Assembly (NCBI RefSeq): GCF_000337695.1 | Contig: NZ_AOIA01000116.1 | Span: forward strand, 62,001 to 126,000 | Reading direction: 5' to 3' | Source: Natronococcus jeotgali DSM 18795 | GTDB lineage: Archaea > Halobacteriota > Halobacteria > Halobacteriales > Natrialbaceae | DNA length: 64,000 nucleotides | In this document: positions 44,950 to 54,088 of the stretch, in pieces | How the letters are laid out: every line of letters begins with the position of its first letter | Numbering within the stretch: the stretch's first letter is position 1 | Notes under the pieces: model-generated | Database searches by the model: none | Seen by the model: only the letters and a program-made list of their open reading frames with translations | Told to the model about the DNA's origin: nothing | Translations under genes and position numbers: made by a program

Positions 44950-45390
44950 TTAGCGACTGCTCGTCGTCACTTCCAGGCGCAGCCCGTCGCCGTCCTCGGG
45001 GACGTACGACGCGGGATCGACGGACTCGCCGTCGACCAGCGCCCGCAACTCGGTGGTGGCGTCGGCCTCGTCGTAGGTTACCCCGTCGTGCTCGAGGACG
45101 TGGTTGCCCTCGATCGTCTCGAACCGGAAGTGAGGCAGCAGGTCGATCCCCTCGGCGATCGTCACCGGTTCCTCGCCTTCCATGTACCAGTTCTCGTCGC
45201 CGTCGTGGAGGTGAAACCGAACCGAGTGGTTCTCGGCGTTCTCGGCCTGGTACCGGTCCGCCGAGAGGTCGATCGGGTCGCCGTCGATGACGATCGCGAT
45301 GTCGCCGCTCGCGTTGACCCCGTCGTCCGAGAGACATCCGGCGAGGAATGGAACGCTCGAAACCCCCGCGAGAACCGTTCGTCGTTGCAT
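44950..45390 (-). CDS. Small exported lipoprotein of unknown function
   Basis: 146 residues. The N-terminal QRRTVLAGVSSVPF and lipobox LAGC (Cys19) indicate Tat-type export and lipid anchoring. The mature part is acidic, with EENWYMEGEEP-like strands and a C-terminal LRLEVTTSSR. No recognised fold. Beware that a much longer open frame runs through this locus into the DUF502 gene, but in a different frame from it. Confidence 0.75.
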   Translation of the reverse strand: MQRRTVLAGVSSVPFLAGCLSDDGVNASGDIAIVIDGDPIDLSADRYQAENAENHSVRFHLHDGDENWYMEGEEPVTIAEGIDLLPHFRFETIEGNHVLEHDGVTYDEADATTELRALVDGESVDPASYVPEDGDGLRLEVTTSSR

Positions 45391-45464
45391 ACTCGTTCGA
45401 AGGCGGGGTCCGATCAAAAGGGCCCGGTTTCGGCGCCGACGGCGCCTCCGAAAGCGAGCCCCGA

Positions 45465-46178
45465 TCAGTCCTCGAGGCGCGGTTCGGAGTCCGTCTCCCC
45501 GCCGTCGGCGGTCGTCTCGTCGACGACGTCGATCGGAATTCCGGACTCCATGTCGCGGCTCCGATTCGAGTCGCCGAAGCCGGCGCTCAGCACGCGCGTG
45601 AGCGCATCCTCGACGTCCTCGTCGAGTTCGGTGATCTGCTCGGATTCGACCTCGACGACGAACCCCGTCGTGATGTTCGGCGACGTCGGCAAGAAGAGCA
45701 CCTCGCGACCGTCCTCGGTCACCTTCCCGGTCTTGAACGCGGTCATTCGGAGTCCCCGCCAGGTCTCGATCTTGACGGGTTTCTGCAGGGAGTCCTGCTC
45801 GCCGAAGGCGGTCTCGGCGGCCATCTTCGAGGCGTTGTAAACGACCCGGATCACGGGAACCCGGTTGGCGACGTTGTCGAGGAGCCGTTCGACCAGTCCG
45901 CCGACGGTCGTTCGCATGAGGTAGCCGACCGAGAACGTGAGGATGATCAGCACCGCCAGCGCGACGATCACCCGGAGAAACTGGGCGAGTTCCTCGCGGG
46001 TCTGCTGGGCCTGCGCCCCGTCGTCGGGGATCAGCGGGCGGAGGACGGCCTCGTCGAGGATCAGCTCCGGCGTCAGTCCCGCGATAAACCCGTAGAGCCA
46101 GTAGCTGACGTACAGCGTCACGAGGATGGGGCCGAGAACGATCAGCCCGCTCGCGAAGTCCCGCTTCCACGAAGCCAT
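45465..46178 (-). CDS. DUF502 family membrane protein
   Basis: 237 residues. The N-terminal helix SGLIVLGPILVTLYVSYWLYGFI and a second helix around 70-92 (VIVALAVLIILTFSVGYLM), followed by RVPVIRVVYNASKM and a beta region VLFLPTSPNITTGFVVEVES, are hallmarks of DUF502. The C-terminus is acidic and cytosolic. The family has no defined function in archaea. Confidence 0.88.
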   Translation of the reverse strand: MASWKRDFASGLIVLGPILVTLYVSYWLYGFIAGLTPELILDEAVLRPLIPDDGAQAQQTREELAQFLRVIVALAVLIILTFSVGYLMRTTVGGLVERLLDNVANRVPVIRVVYNASKMAAETAFGEQDSLQKPVKIETWRGLRMTAFKTGKVTEDGREVLFLPTSPNITTGFVVEVESEQITELDEDVEDALTRVLSAGFGDSNRSRDMESGIPIDVVDETTADGGETDSEPRLED

Positions 46179-46217
46179 TGTGCGTTCACTCTCACCGGAG
46201 CTAATGAGCCCTTTCCT

Positions 46218-47105
46218 TTACCGGCCGAGGACGGCTCGCAGCGCGAACCGGAGGTTCTCCTTGCGCTCCATCGCGCGGCGATAGAAGTACGACTTCCAGC
46301 GGGCGCCGTAGGGGACGTACTGGTAGACCTCGTACTCCTCGGCGAGCTCGAACTGGGCGTCGTTCCGGACGCCCATCAGCATCTGGATCTCGAAGTCGGT
46401 GCCGTGTTCCTCGTGGAGTTCGATCGCGCGCTCGATCATCGCCGGGTCGTGGCTGCCGACCGCGATGCCGTCCTCGAACTGTTCGAAGGCGAACTCGAGC
46501 AACGCCTCGTACTCGCGGTTGACGGCCTCCCCGTCGGTGTAGGCGATCTCGGAAGGTTCGTCGTAGGCGCCCTTGACGAACCGAACCTTCCCGGGAACGT
46601 CGGCGAGTCGTTCGACGTCCCTGCGGGTTCGTTTCAGGTTCGCCTGGACGCAGACGCCGACCCCGCCGTCGGCCCACCGGTCCGACGAGGATCGCGTTTC
46701 GGCGGAACGCTCACCGCCCCCGTACGCTCGGGCCAGCTCCTCGTAGGCGTCGAGGGTCGCGTCGGTCGTCGTGTGATCTTCCATGTCGATCCAGACGAAG
46801 ACGCCGCGGTCGGCCGCCGTCTCGACGATCTCCTCGAGGTTCTCCCGGAAGACGCTCTCGCCGAGGTCGAGGCCGATCTGGGTGGGTTTGACCGAGATCG
46901 TCGCCTCGAGGTCCGACCGCGCGATATCTTCGACGAGCTCGCGGTACTCGCGGGCGTCGGCGTCGACGTCCTCGCGGTCGTCGTAGTGTTCGCCCAGCAG
47001 GTTCACGATCGCCTTCACGTCCCGGCCGTTCAGCTGGCGAACGTGCTCGAGGGCCCCGGCGGGTCCCTCCCCGGCGACGAATCGGTTCGCGACTGGCGGT
47101 ATCAT
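46218..47105 (-). CDS. putA: Proline dehydrogenase
   Basis: 295 residues, a monofunctional FAD-dependent TIM barrel oxidising proline to pyrroline-5-carboxylate. ISVKPTQIGLDLGE, WIDMEDHTTTDATL, VQANLKRTRRDVERLA, RFVKGAYDEPSEIAY, GSHDPAMIERAIELHEE and the C-terminal VPYGARWKSYFYRRAMER are family signatures. An insert of ~15 residues around 128-145 (GGGERSAETRSSSDRW) is unusual. The P5C dehydrogenase partner is not in the window. Confidence 0.92.
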   Translation of the reverse strand: MIPPVANRFVAGEGPAGALEHVRQLNGRDVKAIVNLLGEHYDDREDVDADAREYRELVEDIARSDLEATISVKPTQIGLDLGESVFRENLEEIVETAADRGVFVWIDMEDHTTTDATLDAYEELARAYGGGERSAETRSSSDRWADGGVGVCVQANLKRTRRDVERLADVPGKVRFVKGAYDEPSEIAYTDGEAVNREYEALLEFAFEQFEDGIAVGSHDPAMIERAIELHEEHGTDFEIQMLMGVRNDAQFELAEEYEVYQYVPYGARWKSYFYRRAMERKENLRFALRAVLGR

Positions 47106-47234
47106 ACTCGAGTGATACGACGCCGTTCACAAGGAAGTAGCGCTCGCTCTCCTCGCGGGAAACCGACGCGCCGGGACCGCCCGGGACGCTGCGGAACCGC
47201 CTCGATTAAGACACGCGGGTTCGTTCCGCCGCAC

Positions 47235-47780
47235 ATGGCAGTACTCGAGACGATCGTCGTCGCCTTCTGGGCGATGTTGCCAGCCTACGTTCCCAACAAC
47301 GCCGCGGTGCTCGCCGGCGGCGGTCGGCCGATCGACGGCGGACGGACCTGGGGCGACAAGCGCGTGCTCGGGGACGGAAAGACCTGGCGTGGAACCGCCG
47401 CGGGGATCCTCGCCGGCGTGGCGCTGGCCGGCGTCCTGACCCTCCTCGCCGATCCCGTGCGCGCGGCGACCGGGATCGGCGTGCCGTCGTTCGTCCCGCT
47501 CGCGGCGTTCGGGCTCGCCGCGGGGGCGATGCTCGGCGACATCGGGGCCTCCTTCCTCAAGCGCCGGACCGGTCGCCGGCGCGGCGCGATGTTTCCCGGA
47601 CTCGACCAGCTCGACTTCGTCGTCGTCTCCCTTCCTCTGACGGCGCTGCTGGCGACCGAGTGGTTCTTCGAGGTGTTCACGTGGGGCGTGGTCGCCGTCG
47701 TCGTCGTGCTCACGCCGGTGTTGCACGTCACGACGAACGTGATCGCCTACAGGCTCGGACTCAAGGACGAACCCTGGTGA
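47235..47780 (+). CDS. carS: CDP-archaeol synthase
   Basis: 181 residues with about five membrane helices. GGRPIDGGRTWGDKRVLGDGKTWRG is the conserved cytosolic loop of the DUF46/CarS family; GAMLGDIGASFLKRRTGRRRG follows. It activates digeranylgeranyl-glycerol phosphate with CTP for archaeal ether phospholipids. The ATG at 47235 precedes a first helix directly. Confidence 0.93.
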   Translation: MAVLETIVVAFWAMLPAYVPNNAAVLAGGGRPIDGGRTWGDKRVLGDGKTWRGTAAGILAGVALAGVLTLLADPVRAATGIGVPSFVPLAAFGLAAGAMLGDIGASFLKRRTGRRRGAMFPGLDQLDFVVVSLPLTALLATEWFFEVFTWGVVAVVVVLTPVLHVTTNVIAYRLGLKDEPW

Positions 47781-47942
47781 TCGTCGGGATCGGACGCTCG
47801 CTGCCCCGTCGAACGGGAGAAACGGCGTCTCGACGCCTTCGCCGTCCGCGTCGCTCGATTTCCCTCCTGAATCGATTTCTGTGTACGACCTCTATAGTTA
47901 CTGTGGACAAATTATTTATCACTGTTCCTCCTGGGCCTACGT

Positions 47943-49325
47943 ATGACGGCAGGTCCACCGATCGACGACCTACACTACGAGGAGGCACCGAACGTCGACA
48001 CCGTCCCCGGCCCGCGCTCGCGCGAGCTGCTCGAGAAACAACGCGAGATCGACAGCAGCGCGGTCGCCTACCCCGAGGACATCCCGGTCGCGTTCGAGGA
48101 GGGCTCGGGCGCGACGGTCCGGGACGTCGACGGCAACACCTACATCGACATGTTCGCCGGCATCGGCGTGCTCAACGTCGGTCACGCGAACCCCTACGTG
48201 CTCGAGGCCGTCCACGAGCAGGCCGACAAGCTGGTCCACACGGTCGACTTCCCGACCGAGGCCCGCCTCGAGCTGATCGAGAAACTCGACGAGATCGCCC
48301 CCGACGGACTCGCGGGCAACCAGAAGGTCGTCTTCGGCGGCCCGACCGGTAGCGACGCCATCGAGGCCTCGATCAAGCTCTCGAAGTACAACACCGGCGG
48401 CGACGGCCTGATCGCGTTCCGCGGGGCCTACCACGGCGCGACGACCGGCGCGATGAGCGTCACCTCGAACAAGAGCTTCAAGGAACACTACACGCCGTTG
48501 CTGCCCGACGTCGTCCACGCGCCGTATCCGAACCCGTTCGAGCAAGGCAAGCAGCCCCAGGAGGCCGTCGACCACGCCCTCGAGGAGGTCCAGGCGATCC
48601 TCGAGGACCCCTACGGCGGACTCGCGAACCCCGCGGGGATCATCGTCGAACCGATTCAGGGCGAGGGCGGCGTCGTCACGCCTCCGGAGGGGTTCCTGCG
48701 GGGGCTGCGCGACCTCGCCGACGACAACGACGTCACGCTCGTCTTCGACGAGATCCAGAGCGGCTTCGGCCGCACCGGCGAGTGGTGGGCCAGCGACTGG
48801 GCCGACGTCACGCCGGACGTCATGACCTCGGCGAAGGCGCTGGGCGGCGTCGGCTTCCCGCTGTCGGCGACGATGTACCACGAGGACCTCGACACGTGGG
48901 GGTCGGGCGATCACGCCGGCACCTACCGCGGCCACGTCGTCGCGATGCGGGCCGGCAGCCGCGCCATCGAGTACATTCAGGACCACGACCTGCTGGCTCA
49001 CGGCCGCGAGCTGGGCACGTACATCCGCGACCGACTCCGGGAGGTCGCCGACGGGAACGACCGCCTCGGCGACGTCCGCGGCCAGGGGCTGTTCATCGGC
49101 GCCGAGTTCGTCGATAGCGACGGCGCGCCGGCCGACGACCTCGTCGACGAGATCCAGCAGTACTGCTTCGAACACGGCGTCCTCGTCTGGTCGGCCGGCC
49201 GTCACGGCAACGTCCTCCGGCTGCTGCCGCCGCTCGTGCTCACCCAGGAGCTCGCGGAGACGGCGCTCGACGTTATCGCCGACGCGATCGAGCACGCGAC
49301 CGCAGAGACCAGACAGACGGCCTGA
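47943..49325 (+). CDS. Class-III PLP aminotransferase (GabT/diaminobutyrate type)
   Basis: 460 residues. [23 protein letters not shown], the cofactor region [50 protein letters not shown], the Asp of [13 protein letters not shown] and the PLP Lys in [11 protein letters not shown] are intact. Substrate could be 4-aminobutyrate, diaminobutyrate or another omega-amino acid. A TATA-like ATTATTTATC about 28 nt before the ATG fits a leaderless start. RidA follows within 11 nt. Confidence 0.88.
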   Translation: MTAGPPIDDLHYEEAPNVDTVPGPRSRELLEKQREIDSSAVAYPEDIPVAFEEGSGATVRDVDGNTYIDMFAGIGVLNVGHANPYVLEAVHEQADKLVHTVDFPTEARLELIEKLDEIAPDGLAGNQKVVFGGPTGSDAIEASIKLSKYNTGGDGLIAFRGAYHGATTGAMSVTSNKSFKEHYTPLLPDVVHAPYPNPFEQGKQPQEAVDHALEEVQAILEDPYGGLANPAGIIVEPIQGEGGVVTPPEGFLRGLRDLADDNDVTLVFDEIQSGFGRTGEWWASDWADVTPDVMTSAKALGGVGFPLSATMYHEDLDTWGSGDHAGTYRGHVVAMRAGSRAIEYIQDHDLLAHGRELGTYIRDRLREVADGNDRLGDVRGQGLFIGAEFVDSDGAPADDLVDEIQQYCFEHGVLVWSAGRHGNVLRLLPPLVLTQELAETALDVIADAIEHATAETRQTA

Positions 49326-49336
49326 CGACCCGAACG

Positions 49337-49726
49337 ATGTCCGACACCGAACCCATCACCACCGACGGCGCACCGAGCAACGACAACCCCTACTCCCAGG
49401 GCGTCCGCGCCGGGGACACCCTCCACGTCTCGGGCTACGGCCCCGTCGATCCCGAGACGGGCGAGGCCGTCGACGGCGACATCGGTGCCCAGACCGACCG
49501 CGTGCTCGAGAACGTCGCCGCGGTCGTCGACGAGGCCGGCGGCGACGGTCTCGCGGACGTCGTGAAGGTGACCGTCTACCTCACGGATCTCGAGGACTAC
49601 GAGCTGGTCAACGAGGCCTACGGGGAGACGTTCGGCGAGGAGCCGCCCGCCAGGGTCTGCGTCGAGGTCTCGCGGCTGCCCGAGGACGTCCGGGTCGAGA
49701 TGGACGCGACCGCCTACCTCGGCTAG
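49337..49726 (+). CDS. RidA family reactive-intermediate deaminase
   Basis: 129 residues. YSQGVRAGDTLHVSGYGPVDPETGE, QTDRVLENVAAVVDEAGG, DVVKVTVYLTDLEDY and PARVCVEVSRLPEDVRVEMDATAYLG match the RidA/YjgF fold, with the catalytic-type Arg in PPARVCVEV. RidA proteins hydrolyse toxic enamine/imine intermediates produced by PLP enzymes; its place 11 nt after an aminotransferase fits that function. Confidence 0.92.
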   Translation: MSDTEPITTDGAPSNDNPYSQGVRAGDTLHVSGYGPVDPETGEAVDGDIGAQTDRVLENVAAVVDEAGGDGLADVVKVTVYLTDLEDYELVNEAYGETFGEEPPARVCVEVSRLPEDVRVEMDATAYLG

Positions 49727-49924
49727 AAGCGACGAAACTCGTTTTCGACCGGTTTTGCGCGACCGGGTGGCGTCGCCCGAAGACGGAACCGTCTCGACCG
49801 TCGACGACCCGTCCGCGACGCCACCCCGCGGGTCGGCGCGATTCGATCGTCGTATCGCCGTCCAAACGAAGGCCGTCCCGACAAACGTACCGTTAAGTGA
49901 ACCGACTGCCTACCGCCACGAAAG

Positions 49925-51205
49925 ATGGTGTACGACGTTCGAAACCGGCTGTCGGAGCTCAGACGGGAGTTCCACCGATGCCCGGAACCAGGGTGGCGGG
50001 AGTTCCGGACGACGGCCCGGATCGTCGAGGAGCTCGAGCGACTCGGGGTCGACGAGATCGCCGTCGGTCGGGAGGCGCTCTCGACCGACCAGCGGATGGC
50101 GGTGCCCGACTCGAGCGAACTCGAGCCCTGGCTGGAGCGCGCCCGCGAGGCGGGGGTTCGCGAGGACGTCCTCGAACGGACTGCGGACGGCCACACCGGC
50201 GTGGTCGGCGTCCTCGAGCGCGGCGAGGGGCCGACGATCGGGCTCCGGGTCGACATGGACGCGATCTCGATGACCGAGTCCGACCTGGCCGAGCACCGAC
50301 CCGCCGCGGAGGGGTTTCGCTCGGAACACGAGGGGTTCATGCACGCCTGCGGCCACGACGCCCACATCGCGATCGCGCTGGGGACGATCGAGGCGATCGG
50401 GGAGAGCGATTTTTCGGGGACGCTGAAAGTCTTCTTCCAGCCCGCCGAGGAGATCTCCGGCGGCGGGAAAGCGATGGCCGAAGGGGGGTACCTCGACGAC
50501 GTCGACTACCTGCTGGCGCTCCACGTCGGACTCGACCATCCGACGGGCGAGATCGTCGCCGGCGTCGAGAAGCCGCTGGCGATGGCCCACCTGACGGCGA
50601 CGTTCGAGGGCGCCAGCGCCCACGCGGGGAAGGCGCCCAACGAGGGCGGCAACGCGATGCAGGCCGCGGCGACGGCGATCCAGAACGCCTACGGGATCCC
50701 CCGCCACAGCGAGGGCCAGACCCGCGTCAACGTCGGTCGCATCGAGGGCGGCACCGCGAGCAACGTCATCGCCGAGGAGATCGCGATCGACGCGGAGGTC
50801 CGCGGTGAGACGACGGGATTGATGGAGTACATGCGGACCGAACTCGAGCGCGTCTGCTACGCCGCCGCGGAGATGCACGACTGCGACGTCACCCCCCGGG
50901 TCGTCAGCGAGTCTCCCAGGGCCGATAGCCACCCCGCCCTGCGCGAGCTGGTCGAGGGCGTCGCCCGCGACGTCGACGGCGTCGACCGAGTGATCCCCTC
51001 GACGGAGTTCGGCGTCAGCGAGGACGTCACCTACCTGATGAACCGCGTTCAGGACCGCGGTGGCCTCGCATCCTACCTCCTCGTGGGGACCGATCACCCG
51101 ACCAACCACCACACGCCGACGTTCGATATCGACGAGGACAGCCTCGAGATCGGCGCGGCGGTGCTCTCGCGGACGATCCTCGAGCTCTCCCGGCGGCCGG
51201 TGTGA
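49925..51205 (+). CDS. M20 family amidohydrolase
   Basis: 426 residues. GPTIGLRVDMDAISMTES (metal Asp), HACGHDAHIAIALG, FFQPAEEISGGGKAM (Glu pair), a dimerisation domain ~210-320 and a C-terminal GTDHPTNHHTPTFDIDED. This is the aminoacylase / aminobenzoyl-glutamate-hydrolase branch, cleaving an N-acyl or peptide bond. It follows the aminotransferase-RidA pair with its own 200-bp upstream region. Confidence 0.87.
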   Translation: MVYDVRNRLSELRREFHRCPEPGWREFRTTARIVEELERLGVDEIAVGREALSTDQRMAVPDSSELEPWLERAREAGVREDVLERTADGHTGVVGVLERGEGPTIGLRVDMDAISMTESDLAEHRPAAEGFRSEHEGFMHACGHDAHIAIALGTIEAIGESDFSGTLKVFFQPAEEISGGGKAMAEGGYLDDVDYLLALHVGLDHPTGEIVAGVEKPLAMAHLTATFEGASAHAGKAPNEGGNAMQAAATAIQNAYGIPRHSEGQTRVNVGRIEGGTASNVIAEEIAIDAEVRGETTGLMEYMRTELERVCYAAAEMHDCDVTPRVVSESPRADSHPALRELVEGVARDVDGVDRVIPSTEFGVSEDVTYLMNRVQDRGGLASYLLVGTDHPTNHHTPTFDIDEDSLEIGAAVLSRTILELSRRPV

Positions 51206-51292
51206 GTCCGCCGCGGTTCGACGAAGCTATCCGCTCGCCGTCAGGTTGCTCGGATCAGAAACATTAATTCCCGCGATCCGCCAGTATTGCGT

Positions 51293-51940
51293 ATGAGCCA
51301 GGATGACGTTCCGCAGTCGCTTCGGACCGCGGCCGACTCGGATCGGCCCCGCGGGATCCTCACACCCTCCGATCGCGACTTCCTCCTCGGTCGCAAGACG
51401 GACTACACCGACCACTCCAAGAAACAGAAGCGAAATCGGATCCGACGCCGGGTCCGCAACTCGATACTCGATTTCAGCATCCTCTTCGAGTACATGGAGG
51501 AACGGGACCGCGAGACGGTGTTCGATCCCGACGACGAGGATCGGGACGCCTACACCCAGGGGATCACCGACATGCTCGCTTTCCTCCACCTCGGGGCGAT
51601 GGGGTATCACACCCCGTTCAGGGACATGCTCTCGGAGGGCGTCGGCAAGGCCGAACAGCGCCTGGCCGGCTCGAACTACCGGATGGTCAACGTCGAGTTC
51701 AGCGTCGAACCTGTCGGCCAGATCGACGTCGACGAGGTCGTCGCGAAACTCGAGAACGAGGAGTTCGCCCAGCTCACCGACGAGGAGCTGCGGGCGTTCG
51801 TCCGACTGCTGACGATGTCCGACTCCTTCTCTCCGGAGGCCACCCGCGAGGAGATCAAGGACCGCGTCGACGAGTTCGCCGAGCGCGCCGACGAGAGCGC
51901 GGCCGCTCGCGAGCGGAACCTCGAGGAGTTGACCAACTGA
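51293..51940 (+). CDS. Conserved haloarchaeal protein of unknown function
   Basis: 215 residues from the ATG at 51293. LTPSDRDFLLGRKTDYTDHSKKQKRNRIRRRVRNSILDFSIL is a basic, DNA- or RNA-binding-looking stretch near the N-terminus, unusual in an acidic proteome. The rest is helical and acidic with a heptad-like end (EEIKDRVDEFAERADESAA). No catalytic motif seen. A TATA-like CATTAATTC lies about 28 nt upstream. Confidence 0.7.
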   Translation: MSQDDVPQSLRTAADSDRPRGILTPSDRDFLLGRKTDYTDHSKKQKRNRIRRRVRNSILDFSILFEYMEERDRETVFDPDDEDRDAYTQGITDMLAFLHLGAMGYHTPFRDMLSEGVGKAEQRLAGSNYRMVNVEFSVEPVGQIDVDEVVAKLENEEFAQLTDEELRAFVRLLTMSDSFSPEATREEIKDRVDEFAERADESAAARERNLEELTN

Positions 51941-52327
51941 CCGCCGTCCGCTTCGGTTTCGCACCGAACGAGGGGGTTCGAAAAATCGAATACAGTACGC
52001 GATTACGAGTATCGTTTGACATAGTTAGCGGATAGTTCGACGAATCGCGGGTTCGAATCGTAGATTTGATTGTTGGGTGCTATACCGTGAACTCCTGAAG
52101 ATATAGCTATAACCACTGCCCGACTGTTCGATTATGGGTTCCGTTGAGGCGATCCGTACACGATCCGTATAATAAACGCAATCTGTGTATGGTAGATACG
52201 AAAAGGAAATGTTTATGCGAGATACTGGCAATGGGTTCGGTATGCCATCGCAGCGCACGGCGAGTGGGAGGGAGAACCGCCGCGGATCGAACCGACCGCT
52301 CGGCTCGAGAGCCGGAGGTGAGTTCGC
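51941..52327 (+). promoter_or_regulatory. BCCT transporter upstream region
   Basis: 387 bp without a plausible gene. The stretch 51995-52220 is AT-rich. GTATAATAAACG at about 52168 and ATGTTTATG at about 52208-52216 are TATA-like. The 12-mer ATCTGTGTATGG (52181-52192) recurs exactly at 54081-54092 in front of the downstream aminotransferase. No tRNA is present despite a T-loop-like GGTTCGAATC at about 52048. Confidence 0.45.
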
Positions 52328-53962
52328 GTGAGCAACAGCGAACGGGGGATGGTCGGCCGGTTCCTCGACGAGCTCGACCCGGTCGTCTTCGCGTTCGGCG
52401 CCTTGCTGACCGTCGGCGTGATCGTCGCCTTCTTCGTCGATCGGGACTTCGTCGCCGGCGGGATCGAAACGGTCCACGCGGAGATGCTCAGCTACATGAG
52501 CTGGGCGCTGCTGGTGATCGTGTTCCTGATTGTCGTGTTCCTGTTGTACCTGATCGTCGGTCCCTGGGGACGGCTCAAGCTCGGCGACGAGGATCCCGAG
52601 TACAGTTTCCTCTCGTTTTTCTCGATGTTGTACTCGGCCGGGTTCGCGGCCGGCGTCGTCTTCTGGGGGCCGACCGAGGGGCTGTTCTACTACGCCGATC
52701 CGAACCCGCTGTTCGGCGTCGAAGGCGGCACCAGCGAGGCGGTCCCACTCGCGATCCAGCAGACGCTGTTCCACTGGGCGCTCCCGCAGCTCGCGGTGTT
52801 TACGATCATGGGGATCGCGATCGGCTACTTCGCGTACAACTACGAGAAGGTCCCGCTGCGCGCCTCGTCGGCGCTGACGCCGATCCTCGGGAAGGAGAAC
52901 CTGGACGGCCCCGTCGCTAAAGTCGTCGACATCCTCGCCGTCTTCGCGACGATCGGCGGCGTCGCGACCTCGCTGGGCTTTATCGGCAGCCAGTTCGTCA
53001 GCGGGCTGGAGTACCAGTGGGGGCTCAACTTCGGCGACGTCGGCATCTTGCTCGTGGTAACGACGATGACGATCCTCTTTACGATCTCGATGGTGCTCGG
53101 GGTCGACAAGGGGATCCGTCGGCTCTCGAACTTCAACATGGGGCTGTTCGTCGTGATCATGCTGGCGACGTTCATCCTCGGTCCGTCGATGTTCCTGCTG
53201 TTGCTCGGCTCGCAGGCCATCGGCGGCATGATCAGCGACTTCGTCTCGATGAGCCTCTACACCGGCGCCGGCGATGGCGGCACCGGCTGGGTCGAGAGCT
53301 GGACGGTCTTCTACTGGGCGTGGGCGCTCTCGTGGTCTCCCTTCGCCGGGCTCTTTATCGCGCGGATCTCGAAGGGGCGAACCATTCGCGAGGTCGCCTT
53401 TACCGGAATCGTCGCGACCTCCGCCGCGACCATCCCCTGGTTCACGTTCGTCGGCGGGACCGCCGTCTACCTGCAGGACACAGGCGCCGCGGACTTCGGC
53501 GCGGTTATCGCCGGCGAGGTCGGCCCGGAGGTCTCCGGCTTCATCCTGTTCGACGCCCTGCCCTTCGGCGCGGTCTTTATGGTCGCGTTCCTCCTGATCG
53601 TGACGACGTTTTTCATCACGTCCGCCGACTCCTCGACGCTCGCGGTCTCGATGATGACCACCGGTGGCAAGGAGTCGCCCTCGACGATCAACCGCGTCTT
53701 CTGGGGCATCGTCCTCGGGCTGACCGCCGCAATCTTGATGATCCTCGGCGGCGAGGGCGGCGCCGGCGCCCTCGAGCAGGCCGTCGTCATTACCGGTGCG
53801 CCGTTCGCGATCGTCTGTTTCCTCGCGATGCTGTCGCTGATCAAGAACCTGAGCGGCACCAACGGCCGCGTGCTGCTCCAGGAGGAGACGGTGCTCGTCG
53901 GCTCGGCGGAACGGCGATCCGACGATCCGACCACGACCGCGGAGCCGGGCGACGACGACTGA
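52328..53962 (+). CDS. BCCT family transporter
   Basis: 544 residues with a GTG start; 12 predicted membrane helices. The family Trp-rich signature is WTVFYWAWALSWSPFAGLFIARIS, and helix 8 is followed by TIREVAFTGIV. BCCT proteins import betaine, choline, carnitine or related trimethylammonium/amino compounds, often coupled to Na+ or H+. The context (amidohydrolase, aminotransferases) favours a nutritional amino-compound substrate, but osmolyte uptake is equally possible in a halophile. Confidence 0.92.
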   Translation: MSNSERGMVGRFLDELDPVVFAFGALLTVGVIVAFFVDRDFVAGGIETVHAEMLSYMSWALLVIVFLIVVFLLYLIVGPWGRLKLGDEDPEYSFLSFFSMLYSAGFAAGVVFWGPTEGLFYYADPNPLFGVEGGTSEAVPLAIQQTLFHWALPQLAVFTIMGIAIGYFAYNYEKVPLRASSALTPILGKENLDGPVAKVVDILAVFATIGGVATSLGFIGSQFVSGLEYQWGLNFGDVGILLVVTTMTILFTISMVLGVDKGIRRLSNFNMGLFVVIMLATFILGPSMFLLLLGSQAIGGMISDFVSMSLYTGAGDGGTGWVESWTVFYWAWALSWSPFAGLFIARISKGRTIREVAFTGIVATSAATIPWFTFVGGTAVYLQDTGAADFGAVIAGEVGPEVSGFILFDALPFGAVFMVAFLLIVTTFFITSADSSTLAVSMMTTGGKESPSTINRVFWGIVLGLTAAILMILGGEGGAGALEQAVVITGAPFAIVCFLAMLSLIKNLSGTNGRVLLQEETVLVGSAERRSDDPTTTAEPGDDD

Positions 53963-54063
53963 CGGGACGTTCGAATCGTCCGGTATCGTCCGCATCGGTT
54001 CGTTCGCCGCGACGGTTCGATCCTCGATTCTCGACTTCCGTGCTCATCTATAACAACATTTAA

Positions 54064-54076
54064 TGTACGACGTACA
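54064..54076. promoter_or_regulatory. Inverted repeat operator candidate
   Basis: TGTAC-GAC-GTACA, perfect 5-bp arms, lies between a TATA-like ATTTAATG (~54057-54064) and the ATG at 54089. A protein bound here would cover the start of a leaderless transcript. Confidence 0.5.
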
Positions 54077-54088
54077 CATTATCTGTGT

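Noticed and set aside
44950-46170. A single 406-codon lipoprotein fusion reading through from the DUF502 locus
   Set aside because: The upstream two thirds are antisense-frame noise within DUF502; the ATG at 45390 with a signal peptide and lipobox is the clear start.
47970-49295. 441-codon minus-strand frame opposite the aminotransferase
   Set aside because: Mirror of the coding frame of a recognised PLP enzyme.
52040-52065. GGTTCGAATC resembling a tRNA T-loop
   Set aside because: The flanking bases do not pair as a T-stem, and no acceptor or anticodon arms can be drawn.
52188-52327. ATG at 52188 as an upstream start for the BCCT protein
   Set aside because: It is in a different frame from the transporter and its translation is not protein-like.
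52025-53995. 656-codon minus-strand frame opposite the BCCT gene
   Set aside because: Arg/Asp/Gln low-complexity translation typical of antisense to a membrane protein.
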